Part shown: positions 33,467 to 42,058 of the stretch, piece after piece
Numbering within the stretch: the first letter of the stretch is position 1
How the letters are laid out: every line of letters starts with the position of its first letter
Source of the DNA: Candidatus Nomurabacteria bacterium CG1_02_43_90
GTDB lineage: Bacteria > Patescibacteriota > Minisyncoccia > Phycocordibacterales > UBA1550
DNA: 52,542 nucleotides
NCBI GenBank assembly: GCA_001871765.1
Contig: MNVN01000015.1
Coordinates: 1-52,542, forward strand
Direction of reading: 5' to 3'
Made by a program: the position numbers and the translations under genes
Notes under the pieces: generated by a model
Told to the model about the DNA's origin: nothing
What the model saw: the letters and a program-made list of their open reading frames with translations, nothing else
The model's database searches: none

Positions 33467-35239
33467 ATGAATTCTAAAGAAATCAGATATAAATTTCTCC
33501 TCTTTTTTGAGAAGCACGGACATGCAATTGTTCCGTCCGCGCCTCTTGTTCCCGAGAATGACCCCTCGGTCCTTTTTAATACTGCAGGTATGCAGCCACT
33601 TGTCCCGTACCTCATGGGGACGCCTCACCCGAGCGGAAAGCGTCTTGCGAATATTCAGAAATGTGTGCGAACGCAAGATATTGACGAGGTTGGCGACAAA
33701 ACCCACGATACCTTTTTTGAAATGCTGGGGAACTGGTCACTTGGCGATTATTTCAAAGAAGACGCTATTAAGTGGAGCTTCGAGTTCTTAACCTCAAAAG
33801 AAGAAGGTCTTGGCCTTGATCCTGCCCGTTTATATGTGACGGTTTTTGAGGGTAACGATGATGCACCACGTGACACCGAAGCATTTGAAATATGGAAAAA
33901 GTATATGCCCGAGAGTCATATTTACTTTATGTCCGCCAAGTCGAATTGGTGGAGCCCCGGCGACAATGGTCCTTGTGGCCCTGACACGGAGATGTTCTAT
34001 GATGTTACCAAAGATGGTCTTGGTGATATGTCCAAAGAGCAGTACATGTCCGCAGATGACCGACAAGAGGTTGTTGAGATTTGGAATGACGTATTTATGG
34101 AATATGAGAAAGAAGACGGTAAGGTGGTTGGGAAGCTTGCGATGAAGAACGTGGATACAGGGTCGGGCCTCGAACGTGTTGTAATGGCAATACAGGGGAA
34201 AGATAACGTTTTTGATACTGATCTCTTTGCTCCTACTATGGAGAAAATCAAAGAGTTAACAGGAGGAGAGATTGTGAATCTTCGCGCACAGCGTATCGTT
34301 GCGGATCATGTACGTACTTCAACAATGATGATTGCCGATGGTGTACACCCTTCGAACACCGACCAGGGCTATATTTTGCGCCGTCTACTCCGTCGCGCAG
34401 TACGTTACGGGGACATGTTGGGTATTCGCCCGGGAGCACTTGTTGACCTTGTTCCTGTTATTGCAGACAAATATCGAGGAGTGTACGAAAACGTTGGTGG
34501 ACAACTTCCTCTCATTGTTGAAGAAATTCGCGGGGAAGAGGAAAAATTCAGAAAGACCCTTGAGCGAGGAATGAAGGAGCTCGCAGTCCTTTTCAACCAA
34601 GGAACAATTACCGCAGAAGATGCATTTAAACTTTTTTCCACCTACGGTTTCCCGATAGAGATGACCGAGGAAATTGCGGGCGAAAAAGGAGTCAAGGTTG
34701 ATCGTAATGGTTTTGATATTGAGTTCAAAAAACACCAAGATCTTTCTCGTGCAGGTGCAGAACAGAAGTTCAAAGGAGGACTTGCCGACAGTAGTGAAAA
34801 GACAACCGCACTCCACACGGCGACACACCTCATGCTCGCAGGGTTGCGCAAATATTTAGGGAATGAAGTGCATCAAGCGGGTTCGAATATTACGGAAGAG
34901 CGTTTGCGCTTTGATTTTAACTATCCTCAAAAAGTTGAGCGTGAAATTCTCGATAACGTAGAAGCATATGTGAATGAAGTAATTGAAAAAAGATGTATTG
35001 TTGATAAGGCGCAGATGAAAAAAGAGGAAGCACGATCTCGTGGTGTTGAGGGGAGTTTTTGGGAAAAATATCCTGAAGAGGTTACGGTCTATACCGTCAA
35101 AGATGGCGCGTCTGTCTACTCACAGGAGCTTTGTGGAGGTCCTCATGTGGAAAAAACTGAAGGTATGGGCAAATTTAAAATAGTAAAAGAGGAGGCGTCG
35201 TCTGCGGGTATCCGTCGGATCAAGGCAGTGCTTGAGTGA
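33467..35239 (+). CDS. alaS: Alanyl-tRNA synthetase lacking the C-Ala domain
   Basis: 590 residues, against about 875 in most bacteria. The class II catalytic core is complete (FNTAGMQPLVPYL, FFEMLGNWSLGDYFK, GSGLERVVMAIQ). The editing domain is present with H450-x3-H454 (HTATH) and C556-x3-H560 (CGGPH), so mischarged Ser-tRNA should still be cleared. The protein ends straight after it, so the C-terminal tRNA-elbow-binding and dimerising domain is gone. I chose ATG 33467 as it matches the family start. Confidence 0.96.
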   Translation: MNSKEIRYKFLLFFEKHGHAIVPSAPLVPENDPSVLFNTAGMQPLVPYLMGTPHPSGKRLANIQKCVRTQDIDEVGDKTHDTFFEMLGNWSLGDYFKEDAIKWSFEFLTSKEEGLGLDPARLYVTVFEGNDDAPRDTEAFEIWKKYMPESHIYFMSAKSNWWSPGDNGPCGPDTEMFYDVTKDGLGDMSKEQYMSADDRQEVVEIWNDVFMEYEKEDGKVVGKLAMKNVDTGSGLERVVMAIQGKDNVFDTDLFAPTMEKIKELTGGEIVNLRAQRIVADHVRTSTMMIADGVHPSNTDQGYILRRLLRRAVRYGDMLGIRPGALVDLVPVIADKYRGVYENVGGQLPLIVEEIRGEEEKFRKTLERGMKELAVLFNQGTITAEDAFKLFSTYGFPIEMTEEIAGEKGVKVDRNGFDIEFKKHQDLSRAGAEQKFKGGLADSSEKTTALHTATHLMLAGLRKYLGNEVHQAGSNITEERLRFDFNYPQKVEREILDNVEAYVNEVIEKRCIVDKAQMKKEEARSRGVEGSFWEKYPEEVTVYTVKDGASVYSQELCGGPHVEKTEGMGKFKIVKEEASSAGIRRIKAVLE

Positions 35240-35256
35240 CAAGGTCTTGTCAAGTA

Positions 35257-35516
35257 TATACTTATAAGTGCTTTGACACTTTGTACCTTGTCTTAGAGAG
35301 TTACATACTCCGACTCCGAATGAAATGCAGGGTCTGGCTGGTGCTGGGCTCGGTGGAACAATGGATATCCCAAGCCTCATATGATCACGTCGTATCCGAG
35401 GACTGCTCGGACACCGAAACACCTACAAGGTACAGAAGCAAGCCGGCATTGCTTGCAATTGAACTTCAAGATACCATCGTGCTATACTATAAGCACGATG
35501 GTATTTTCTTTTTTTA
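35257..35516 (+). ncRNA. Candidate structured RNA between alaS and the actin-like gene
   Basis: A TATACT (35257-35262) could start an RNA near 35269. A 10-bp long-range stem closes it: TGTACCTTGT (35282-35291) with ACAAGGTACA (35425-35434). Inside are GCTGGG/CCC(A)AGC (35343-35375) and TCCGAG/CTCGGA (35395-35411). After it come GCAAGC/GCTTGC (35438-35456) and a 13-bp terminator stem (35471-35504) with a T-rich tail. No convincing protein is encoded. I tested the hallmark sequences of SRP RNA, RNase P RNA and tmRNA and found none. Identity unknown. Confidence 0.45.
35471..35516 (+). terminator. Terminator-like hairpin overlapping -10 and start of the next gene
   Basis: ATACCATCGTGCT (35471-35483) pairs perfectly with AGCACGATGGTAT (35492-35504), loop of 8 nt, followed by TTTCTTTTTTT. 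The TATACT at 35483-35488 and the ATG at 35498-35500 of the actin-like gene lie inside it. Confidence 0.7.
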
Positions 35517-36712
35517 ATAAAAACGCCGAAGATAAAACGCTAGTACTTCTTGTTGATATCGGGTCGGCAAGCGTAGGATGTGCGCTCGTAAGGAGAAAAG
35601 AAGGGGGGATTTCGCAGGTGCTCGCCACGACACGAACAGAACTTCATTTTCAGGAATCACTTTCATCAGCAAAGTTTCTTTTGGCAATGAACCACGCATT
35701 AGAGCGGGCTCTTAAGGCAATGCAGATAAAGACAAGAGAAATATCTCTTGATAAGGGAAAAGCAGAGATAGTTTCCCCTGCGTATATTTTTTGCACACTC
35801 TCATCACCGTGGTTCATTTTGAAAAACCGCCATATTCAGCTTGTCCGTGATAATCCTTTTGAAGTTAACAGAGAAATGCTTGATAATCTTTTAGATAAAG
35901 ATATTGAACTTTTGAAAGAAGAAATAAAGGAAACATTACCCCTTAAGGACATGGTAATTATCGAGAAGAAGATTATTCAAATGAAGTTAAATGGGTATGA
36001 AATAAAAAATCCCTATGGGCAAAAAACTTCGCAGATGGACATTATTGTGAATGTTGGGATTTCCTCAGGAAGAGTAGTTCAAAGTATTGAGCAAAAGATT
36101 AGCCAGTTTTTTCACTCTCCTCTGATACACTTCGGGGCCTTTCCCGTAGCTGCGTTTAGTGCGATACGGGATATGTTCCCCTCTGAAAAGAGTTTTATTT
36201 TCCTCGACATTACAGGAGAAGCAACAGACGTTTCTTTTTCCGCAAACGATATTCTTATGGAGACAACGTCTTTTCCTTATGGAAAAAACTTTTTTATTCG
36301 CAAACTGTCAACCAGCCTTCATACTCCGCACGAAGAAGCAGGTACGCTTTTTTCTATGTTCCTTCGTAAAGAACTTCCTCCTGATCAGCAAATTCTTGTC
36401 GAGAGTACTGTTGCTGAGGCAGAGAAAGAGTGGAGTAGTCGTTTTGGAAAATCAATCAACATGCTTTCTCGAAATGGGGTAATCCCGCGAAAGGTATTTT
36501 TTACTACTGACGTTGATCTGACTCCTTTTTTTTCAAGATTGATTACGAAAGAAAAGACAGAACTTTTATTAAATGAATCTTTTGAGGTACAATATATCAA
36601 CCAGCCTCTTGTGGCAAACTTTATTTCATTCGCCCCAGAAGTTTCCCGAGATTCTTTTTTGGTGATTGAAGCGTTACTCGTTGAAAAAATAATACACTCG
36701 TCTCAACTATAA
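35498..36712 (+). CDS. Actin-like ATPase-fold protein (FtsA/PilM type)
   Basis: 404 residues. The first phosphate loop is VLLVDIGSASVGCAL and the second is FIFLDITGEATDVSF, as in the FtsA/PilM/MreB group; an adenosine-type end region is less clear. A central insert (about 120-200) could be an SHS2-like domain. PilM and FtsA bind short peptides of membrane partners and help assemble pili or the division ring. The next gene encodes a membrane-anchored protein and is 4 bp away, so a pair is likely. TATACT ends 9 nt before the ATG. Whether it serves pili or division cannot be told here. Confidence 0.75.
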   Translation: MVFSFFNKNAEDKTLVLLVDIGSASVGCALVRRKEGGISQVLATTRTELHFQESLSSAKFLLAMNHALERALKAMQIKTREISLDKGKAEIVSPAYIFCTLSSPWFILKNRHIQLVRDNPFEVNREMLDNLLDKDIELLKEEIKETLPLKDMVIIEKKIIQMKLNGYEIKNPYGQKTSQMDIIVNVGISSGRVVQSIEQKISQFFHSPLIHFGAFPVAAFSAIRDMFPSEKSFIFLDITGEATDVSFSANDILMETTSFPYGKNFFIRKLSTSLHTPHEEAGTLFSMFLRKELPPDQQILVESTVAEAEKEWSSRFGKSINMLSRNGVIPRKVFFTTDVDLTPFFSRLITKEKTELLLNESFEVQYINQPLVANFISFAPEVSRDSFLVIEALLVEKIIHSSQL

Positions 36713-36716
36713 CCAC

Positions 36717-38078
36717 ATGAAAGATATCAATCCAAAATCAATGAATGGCATCATCCCTCCCCGTCATGGGGGTTTTCATAAAGAAGTAATGACGCAGGAT
36801 ACGCACAGTAGCCCCGTTGCCGTCGATCCTTTAGAAAAGAAAGGAGACCGCATTGAGAGCAACCCATTTTTTGAAAAGGGGTGGACCAAGAATGTTGAGC
36901 AGAAGAATGTTTTCAACCAAAAAAGAAAAATAGGCACACGCCCTATGATTTGGTTTTTAATATTCCTCCTTATTTCTGGGGTTGGTTTTGGGATTTCAAA
37001 TTATTTTTCTTCCGCACTCGTTACCATTAACCCAACGAAACGAAGCGTAACGATCAACTCAGATTTTATGGCAATAAAAGAGGGAACTCCCGGTGATCTT
37101 ACTTTTAAAACAATGAGTATTCAGGAAGAAGAATCAAGAGACATTCCCGCAACTCTTGATAAGAAAATTCAAAAAAAAGCTTCAGGGAGAGTAATTATCT
37201 ATAATGCATATAGTGGCGAACAACAGCGGCTCATTAAAAACACTCGCCTCGAATCGCTCGATCATAAGATTTTTCGTATAGATGAATCGGTCGTTGTTCC
37301 TGGAGCAAAGATGGTTAATGGAAAGGTTGGCCAACCGGGTGCTATTGAAGCTGTCGTTTATGCTGATGTTCCCGGCAAAGAATACAATATTGGACTCTCT
37401 GACTTTACTATTCCTGGGTTCAAGGGTGACCCTCGCTATTCGAAATTTACGGCACGTTCTAAACCAGAAGCCCCTCTTCTTGGCGGTTTTTCTGGTGCAG
37501 TAAAAGTTCCTTCTGATGAAGCTATTGTTGCTGCTCAAGAAGATATCAAGCAGAATCTTAAAAATACCGCAATCGAAAAAGCGCGTGCGCAAGTACCACC
37601 AGAAGTGTCATTTTTCCCAGGGAGTATGATTCTAAAATTTGAGGAAGTTCCTCAAGAGTTTAGTACAGAAAATACGATGAAAGTTGTTGTACGTGCAACT
37701 GTAACTGTCTTCTTTTTTAATACATCTCTTCTTGTTAAAAAGTTTACAGAAGCAGCATCTCTGGATACGCAAGGAGACTCGTATGAAGTGCCCTCTATTT
37801 CATCGCTCGTTTTCTCCTTTATTGACCCCATAGACGGTATGGTATTTTCAAACCTTACAAAAATACGCTTCCATGTCACGGGGAACATCTTATTCGTAGG
37901 AAAGATAGATGATAAAAAAATTCAGACGGTTCTTGCAGGGAAAGAAAAAAAAGACTTCGGGAAACTTATCGCGAATGAACGCAATGTAGCAAAGGCAGAG
38001 GCAGTTATTCGTCCGATGTGGAAGACCGTATTTCCACAAGATTCTGCAAAAATTGTGATTAAGGTTATTAGTAATTAG
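36717..38078 (+). CDS. Single-TM protein with baseplate-J-like domain
   Basis: 453 residues. A polar N-terminal cytoplasmic tail (about 1-75), one membrane helix (about 78-98), then a large outer region. Segments such as ASGRVIIYNAYSG, FRIDESVVVPG and VYADVPGKEYNIG, then FTIPGFKGDPRYSKF, resemble the beta-rich baseplate J (gp47) fold often annotated in CPR proteins of this shape. It directly follows the actin-like gene, suggesting a membrane partner for it. It may be part of a surface or cell-envelope machine; no phage genes are nearby. Confidence 0.7.
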   Translation: MKDINPKSMNGIIPPRHGGFHKEVMTQDTHSSPVAVDPLEKKGDRIESNPFFEKGWTKNVEQKNVFNQKRKIGTRPMIWFLIFLLISGVGFGISNYFSSALVTINPTKRSVTINSDFMAIKEGTPGDLTFKTMSIQEEESRDIPATLDKKIQKKASGRVIIYNAYSGEQQRLIKNTRLESLDHKIFRIDESVVVPGAKMVNGKVGQPGAIEAVVYADVPGKEYNIGLSDFTIPGFKGDPRYSKFTARSKPEAPLLGGFSGAVKVPSDEAIVAAQEDIKQNLKNTAIEKARAQVPPEVSFFPGSMILKFEEVPQEFSTENTMKVVVRATVTVFFFNTSLLVKKFTEAASLDTQGDSYEVPSISSLVFSFIDPIDGMVFSNLTKIRFHVTGNILFVGKIDDKKIQTVLAGKEKKDFGKLIANERNVAKAEAVIRPMWKTVFPQDSAKIVIKVISN

Positions 38079-38123
38079 TGGTTTGACTAGAGTCTCTTTT
38101 TTTGATACGATAAAAACTTACAA

Positions 38124-38339
38124 ATGGCAGAAATCGAAAAAGAGGAACTTATACAAGGAGAGGTTACAGAAGCGCTTCCTAGCGCAATGTTTCGAGTAGA
38201 ATTTTCTGATGGGCAGATCCTTCTTTGCTATCTAGCAGGAAAGATGCGTCTCCATCGTATTAAGGTGCTTATTGGAGACAAGGTCCTTGTAAAGATAGAC
38301 CCCTATGGAGGAAAGGGGAGAATCATTAAACGTTTGTAA
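38124..38339 (+). CDS. infA: Translation initiation factor IF-1
   Basis: A 71-residue single OB-fold protein that binds the ribosomal A site during initiation. Clear segments are GEVTEALPSAMFRVEFSDG, GKMRLHRIKVLIGDKVLV and the closing KGRIIKR. Normal length. It stands in its usual place ahead of rpmJ-rpsM, although a 282-bp gap separates them and secY/adk/map are not upstream. Confidence 0.97.
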   Translation: MAEIEKEELIQGEVTEALPSAMFRVEFSDGQILLCYLAGKMRLHRIKVLIGDKVLVKIDPYGGKGRIIKRL

Positions 38340-38621
38340 AAAGACAAAAAGAAGAGATATTCTTCGTTTTGAGGAGTTATTATAGAGAAGCTCATGAATG
38401 CGGAATAAGCTATAAAAACTAGGCTTATTCCTAAGTACACAGAACGCTACATCTCTTATAAAGAATTACTTGCATTTAAATTAAAAATAATATATAGTAG
38501 TCCTACTGTTTCAGGTTTTTAGTTCACATTATGCGTTGGTAGTGAAGTCGCTCTATCTTTGGCTGTTCTAAAAGCAGACATGGGTAGAGAGTTTTTATTA
38601 CGAGACGATAAAATATTTTGT
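38340..38621. other. Intergenic leader before rpmJ
   Basis: These 282 bp contain no credible gene. A 9-bp hairpin (GGAATAAGC/GCTTATTCC, about 38401-38431) may end infA transcription, although no T run follows. A good promoter lies at 38470-38498, leaving a leader of about 115 nt to rpmJ that could hold a ribosomal-protein binding site. Confidence 0.45.
38470..38498 (+). promoter_or_regulatory. Promoter of the rpmJ ribosomal protein cluster
   Basis: TTGCAT (38470-38475), 17-nt spacer, TATAGT (38493-38498). The same -35 hexamer is used before rpoA. Confidence 0.55.
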
Positions 38622-38735
38622 ATGAAAGTACGAGCATCAGTAAAAAAAATTTGCGTAAAATGTAAGACGGTCAAACGAGGTGACCGTATTCGTGTTATCT
38701 GCGCAGATCCACGCCATAAACAGCGTCAGGGCTAA
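38622..38735 (+). CDS. rpmJ: Ribosomal protein L36
   Basis: 37 residues: [19 protein letters not shown] and a basic tail. The zinc ligands C11, C14, C27 and H32 of the C+ form are present. It lies 25 bp before rpsM, the conserved order. Confidence 0.96.
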   Translation: MKVRASVKKICVKCKTVKRGDRIRVICADPRHKQRQG

Positions 38736-38760
38736 ATAATTAAAATATCAAAAGATTTTT

Positions 38761-39141
38761 ATGCGTATCCTAGGAGTAACAATACCAGATGAAAAAAGAT
38801 TAGAGATCAGCTTGACCGCGGTATACGGTGTTGGCCGTCCCCGCGCAAAGGAAATTCTTGATTCTACAAAAATTGCCCACAGTGCCCGCGCAAAGGAACT
38901 TTCTCCTGAAGACGAGGCAAAAATTCGTAAAGAGATAGAAGGTCTTACTCTGGAGGGAGATCTCAAGCGTGAAGTTTCAATGAATATAAAGCGTTTGAAG
39001 GACATCAAGTCATATCGTGGTTCACGACATGCAAAGAAGCTCCCGGTTCGCGGACAGCGCACAAAAACAAACTCACGTACCGTGAGAGGAAACATGCGCA
39101 AGACAATGGGGTCAGGTCGTCGTAAAGCTGAAAAGAAATAA
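38761..39141 (+). CDS. rpsM: Ribosomal protein S13
   Basis: 126 residues. It opens with RILGVTIPDEKRLEISL and has the helix-two-turn-helix region (VYGVGRPRAKEIL) and the conserved SYRGSRHAKKLPVRGQRTKTN that contacts the decoding tRNA and 16S head. Normal length; rpsK is 9 bp downstream. Confidence 0.97.
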   Translation: MRILGVTIPDEKRLEISLTAVYGVGRPRAKEILDSTKIAHSARAKELSPEDEAKIRKEIEGLTLEGDLKREVSMNIKRLKDIKSYRGSRHAKKLPVRGQRTKTNSRTVRGNMRKTMGSGRRKAEKK

Positions 39142-39150
39142 AAGATTTTT

Positions 39151-39585
39151 ATGGGTAAAAAACGAATTATTAAAAAAGAAGGACAAAGTATTGACCAGGG
39201 ATTGGTATCTCGCGCTCTTGCACGTACCGCAAAAAAGAAGCATGTTGACGGAACACTTTTTGTTCAATCAACCTACAATAATACAAAATTGCTCCTTACG
39301 GACAAGAAGGGTAATGCGCTTATTTGGTCATCATCTGGTTCCCTTGGTTTTAAAGGAGCAAAGAAGGGTACACCCTTTGCCGCAGCAAAGATTGGTGAAC
39401 TTGTTGGCGAAAAAGCTTCAATGATCGGTATAAAAGAAGTCGACGTTGTTGTTAAAGGTGTTGGTGCTGGTCGCGAGAGCTCAATCCGTGGTTTTAATTC
39501 AAAAGGCGTTGAAATAACAGGGATTCGGGATGTTACGCCGGTTCCACACAATGGACCAAAGCCACCAAAACCTCGAAGGATTTAG
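39151..39585 (+). CDS. rpsK: Ribosomal protein S11
   Basis: 144 residues. Recognised by HVDGTLFVQSTYNNTKLLLTD, SGSLGFKGAKKGTPFAAA, VVKGVGAGRESSIRGFN and the terminal TPVPHNGPKPPKPRRI. It lies on the small-subunit platform near the mRNA exit. An N-terminal basic extension of about 30 residues is longer than in most bacteria. Confidence 0.97.
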   Translation: MGKKRIIKKEGQSIDQGLVSRALARTAKKKHVDGTLFVQSTYNNTKLLLTDKKGNALIWSSSGSLGFKGAKKGTPFAAAKIGELVGEKASMIGIKEVDVVVKGVGAGRESSIRGFNSKGVEITGIRDVTPVPHNGPKPPKPRRI

Positions 39586-39606
39586 AAATTAAGAACTCAA
39601 TATCAT

Positions 39607-40239
39607 ATGATTACTGATCAGAAATGTAAAAAATGTCGCCGTGCAGGTGAAAAACTCTTCCTTAAAGGGGAGCGTTGTTTTACGCCTAAGTGTGCTATGG
39701 AGCGTAAACCATACCCTCCTGGTAAACTTTTCTCCGAGAGAAAGCATCGCTCGTCGGTTACTGAGTATGGTACGCAATTGCGTGAAAAACAAAAGGTTCG
39801 CAATACTTACCGTGTAAGCGAGAAGCAGTTTTCAAACTACGTAAAAGAAGCTTCTGGTAAGCAAGGAGTGAATCCTTCAGAGTACCTCTTTGAGGTTCTT
39901 GAATCACGTTTGGACAGTGCTATCTATCGTGCAGGATTTGCAGGAGCTCGATCCCTTGCACGTCAAATGGTTTCTCACGGGCACATCACCGTTAATGGTC
40001 GACGTACTGATATTCCGTCTCGTCGACTAAAGATCGGTGACGTAATAGCCGTACGTACAGGAAGCTCCGATTCGAAACTTTTCGAGGGATTAGGAGACAA
40101 ACTCAAGGCACTCACCGTTCCAACATGGTTTAAATTGGATACCGAGAAGATTAGCGCAACTTTCCAAGGCAAACCAAAAGTTGGGCAAGGAGAATCATCG
40201 TTTAATCTTATTTCGGTTATTGAGTTCTATAGCCGTTAG
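39607..40239 (+). CDS. rpsD: Ribosomal protein S4
   Basis: 210 residues. The N-terminus carries CKKCRRAG followed by CFTPKC, so the zinc-binding (C+) form is present. The S4 RNA-binding domain (about 95-160) has ESRLDSAIYRAGFAGARSLARQ (quoted in part) and GHITVNGRRTDIPSRRLKIGD. S4 starts 30S assembly and often represses its own operon. Confidence 0.97.
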   Translation: MITDQKCKKCRRAGEKLFLKGERCFTPKCAMERKPYPPGKLFSERKHRSSVTEYGTQLREKQKVRNTYRVSEKQFSNYVKEASGKQGVNPSEYLFEVLESRLDSAIYRAGFAGARSLARQMVSHGHITVNGRRTDIPSRRLKIGDVIAVRTGSSDSKLFEGLGDKLKALTVPTWFKLDTEKISATFQGKPKVGQGESSFNLISVIEFYSR

Positions 40240-40285
40240 TAAGAAGGAGCTTCTGGAATTTAAAAATTTAAAAAAAGACAGCTGT

Positions 40286-40314
40286 TTGCATTTATCAAAG
40301 ATATAAGGTATAAT
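40286..40314 (+). promoter_or_regulatory. Promoter in front of rpoA
   Basis: TTGCAT (40286-40291), 17-nt spacer, TATAAT (40309-40314). The expected mRNA start is near 40321, about 17 nt before the rpoA ATG. Confidence 0.75.
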
Positions 40315-40337
40315 TTTATCGTCTAATTTACATCACA

Positions 40338-41306
40338 ATGCTCGACTACAACATCACATTGCCATCAAAACCAAAAGTTCTTTCTGAGGACGGTTTTAAA
40401 GGAAGTTACGAAATCGACAGTCTTTATCCTGGGTACGGACATACTCTCGGTAACTCACTTCGTCGGATTATCCTCTCATCACTTTTTGGTGCTGCGATTA
40501 CGACCGTAAAAATAGAAGGTGCTTCACATGAATTTGCGACACTCGAAGGAATCAAAGAAGATGTTATTACCATCCTCCTTAGTTTAAAGAAAGTACGTTT
40601 TAAGCTTTCAACAATGGAACCACAGACAGTGATTCTTTCTGCAAAAGGAGCAAAGGAAGTAACCGCTGGAGACATCCAAGTTTCAGGACAAGTAGAGGTT
40701 TTGAATCCTGAACAGCACATTGCAACATTGACTGACAAAAATGCATCACTCAATATTGAAATTGTGGTAACAAAAGGTTTTGGTTACGTTGCAAAGGAAA
40801 ACCATCAAAAGGAAAAAGTTGATATTGGTACGATTGCCGTTGATGCGATTTTTACCCCTATTCGTCGGGTAAATTATGAAGTAGATAATATGCGCGTTGG
40901 GGACCGCACTGACTATAACCGTTTGTCAATTACTATTGAGACAGATGGGACGATTACGCCACGTCGCGCCCTCGAAGCATCTATTGAAATTATGGTGAAT
41001 CAACTTAAGTCAGTTATTGGCTTTGTTGAACAAGAAGAACTCGTTGCTGAAGAAGTTGCTACTGATTCAAAAGAAGCTCCTGCTAAAAAGGATTCTGCCG
41101 ATAATGAGTTCTTGAAAACACGCGTTGAGAATCTTGATCTCTCAACTCGTACAACAAATGCACTTTCAAACGCAAACATCCGTACTATTGGAGGCCTTGC
41201 ACGCAAGACAGAAGAAGACCTCCTTGAGATTGATGGTTTGGGAGATAAAGGTATCCAGGAAATCAAACGAGCTCTCGGTGTACACAGCATTACTTTGAAG
41301 GATTAA
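40338..41306 (+). CDS. rpoA: RNA polymerase subunit alpha
   Basis: 322 residues. The N-terminal dimerisation domain has PGYGHTLGNSLRRIILSS and the conserved FTPIRRVNYEVDNMRVGDRTD. A short acidic linker leads to the C-terminal domain (about 255-320), LSTRTTNALSNANIRTIGGL and LLEIDGLGDKGIQEIKRAL, which binds promoter UP elements and activators. Complete. Its own promoter lies in the 98-bp gap after rpsD. Confidence 0.98.
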   Translation: MLDYNITLPSKPKVLSEDGFKGSYEIDSLYPGYGHTLGNSLRRIILSSLFGAAITTVKIEGASHEFATLEGIKEDVITILLSLKKVRFKLSTMEPQTVILSAKGAKEVTAGDIQVSGQVEVLNPEQHIATLTDKNASLNIEIVVTKGFGYVAKENHQKEKVDIGTIAVDAIFTPIRRVNYEVDNMRVGDRTDYNRLSITIETDGTITPRRALEASIEIMVNQLKSVIGFVEQEELVAEEVATDSKEAPAKKDSADNEFLKTRVENLDLSTRTTNALSNANIRTIGGLARKTEEDLLEIDGLGDKGIQEIKRALGVHSITLKD

Positions 41307-41326
41307 ATTAACACCCGCGAAATACT

Positions 41327-41686
41327 ATGAAACATCACAAGTCGATTCGAAAATTTGGACGAGACCATGCAGGACGCATTGCGTTGCTACGCTCCCTTGC
41401 TTTAGCGCTTATTGAGCGTGAACATATCCAGACTACTGAGGCGCGCGCAAAAGAACTCCGACCATTTATTGAGAAACTTGTAACGCATGGAAGGAGTGCA
41501 GAGCTTGCTTCTCGCCGTCTTATTATTTCACGTTTGGGTGGCGTAGATGGAGAAAGTGGTGCAAAAAAGATTATCGATGAAATCGCTCCTCGCTACAAAG
41601 AACGTGCGGGCGGGTATACTCGTGTAATCAAATTGCCACGTCGCCAAGGGGATGCCAGCAAAATGGCTATTATTGAATTCGTCTAA
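41327..41686 (+). CDS. rplQ: Ribosomal protein L17
   Basis: 119 residues: FGRDHAGRIALLRSLALALI, HIQTTEARAKELRPFIEKL and a closing IKLPRRQGDASKMAIIEFV. It lies near the peptide exit tunnel. It follows rpoA by 20 bp, the conserved order. Confidence 0.97.
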   Translation: MKHHKSIRKFGRDHAGRIALLRSLALALIEREHIQTTEARAKELRPFIEKLVTHGRSAELASRRLIISRLGGVDGESGAKKIIDEIAPRYKERAGGYTRVIKLPRRQGDASKMAIIEFV

Positions 41687-41712
41687 GACAACGAGATTAT
41701 TAAATTACTATC

Positions 41713-42057
41713 ATGACATACAAAATTGACGCAAAAGGAAAATCTGTAGGACGAGTTGCCACTGAGGCAGCGAGCGTTCTTATGGGTAAAAATTCACCTG
41801 CATTTCAAAAACATCTGGCTGCTGACGTTGAAGTAGTCATTGAAAATGCTTCAAAGGCATCTATTGCCCCAAGTAAACTTGGAGAAGTACACATGAAATC
41901 ATATTCTGGTTACCCTGGAGGACTTAAGGAACGCACCGTTTCTCAAACTATTGAGAAAAAGGGATTTGGTGAAGTATTCGTGCATGCGATTTCTCGCATG
42001 ATTCCCCGCAATCGCCTTCACAAAGTGCGTATGAAAAATTTAACTGTTACTGAATAA
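41713..42057 (+). CDS. rplM: Ribosomal protein L13
   Basis: 114 residues, against about 142 in most bacteria. Core segments are VGRVATEAASVLMGK, SGYPGGLKERT and MIPRNRLHKVRMKNL. The N-terminal strand that usually precedes the core and the C-terminal tail are both shorter. It overlaps no other gene; rpsI begins 1 nt after its stop. Confidence 0.95.
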   Translation: MTYKIDAKGKSVGRVATEAASVLMGKNSPAFQKHLAADVEVVIENASKASIAPSKLGEVHMKSYSGYPGGLKERTVSQTIEKKGFGEVFVHAISRMIPRNRLHKVRMKNLTVTE

Positions 42058-42058
42058 T

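Noticed and set aside
35269-35470. SRP RNA, RNase P RNA or tmRNA
   Set aside because: No GGAAGGNAGCAGC-type loop, no GAGGAAAGTC core and no tRNA-like ends were found on either strand.
36717-38078. Prophage tail gene because of the baseplate-J-like fold
   Set aside because: It has a membrane anchor, sits between chromosomal genes, and no other phage genes are nearby.
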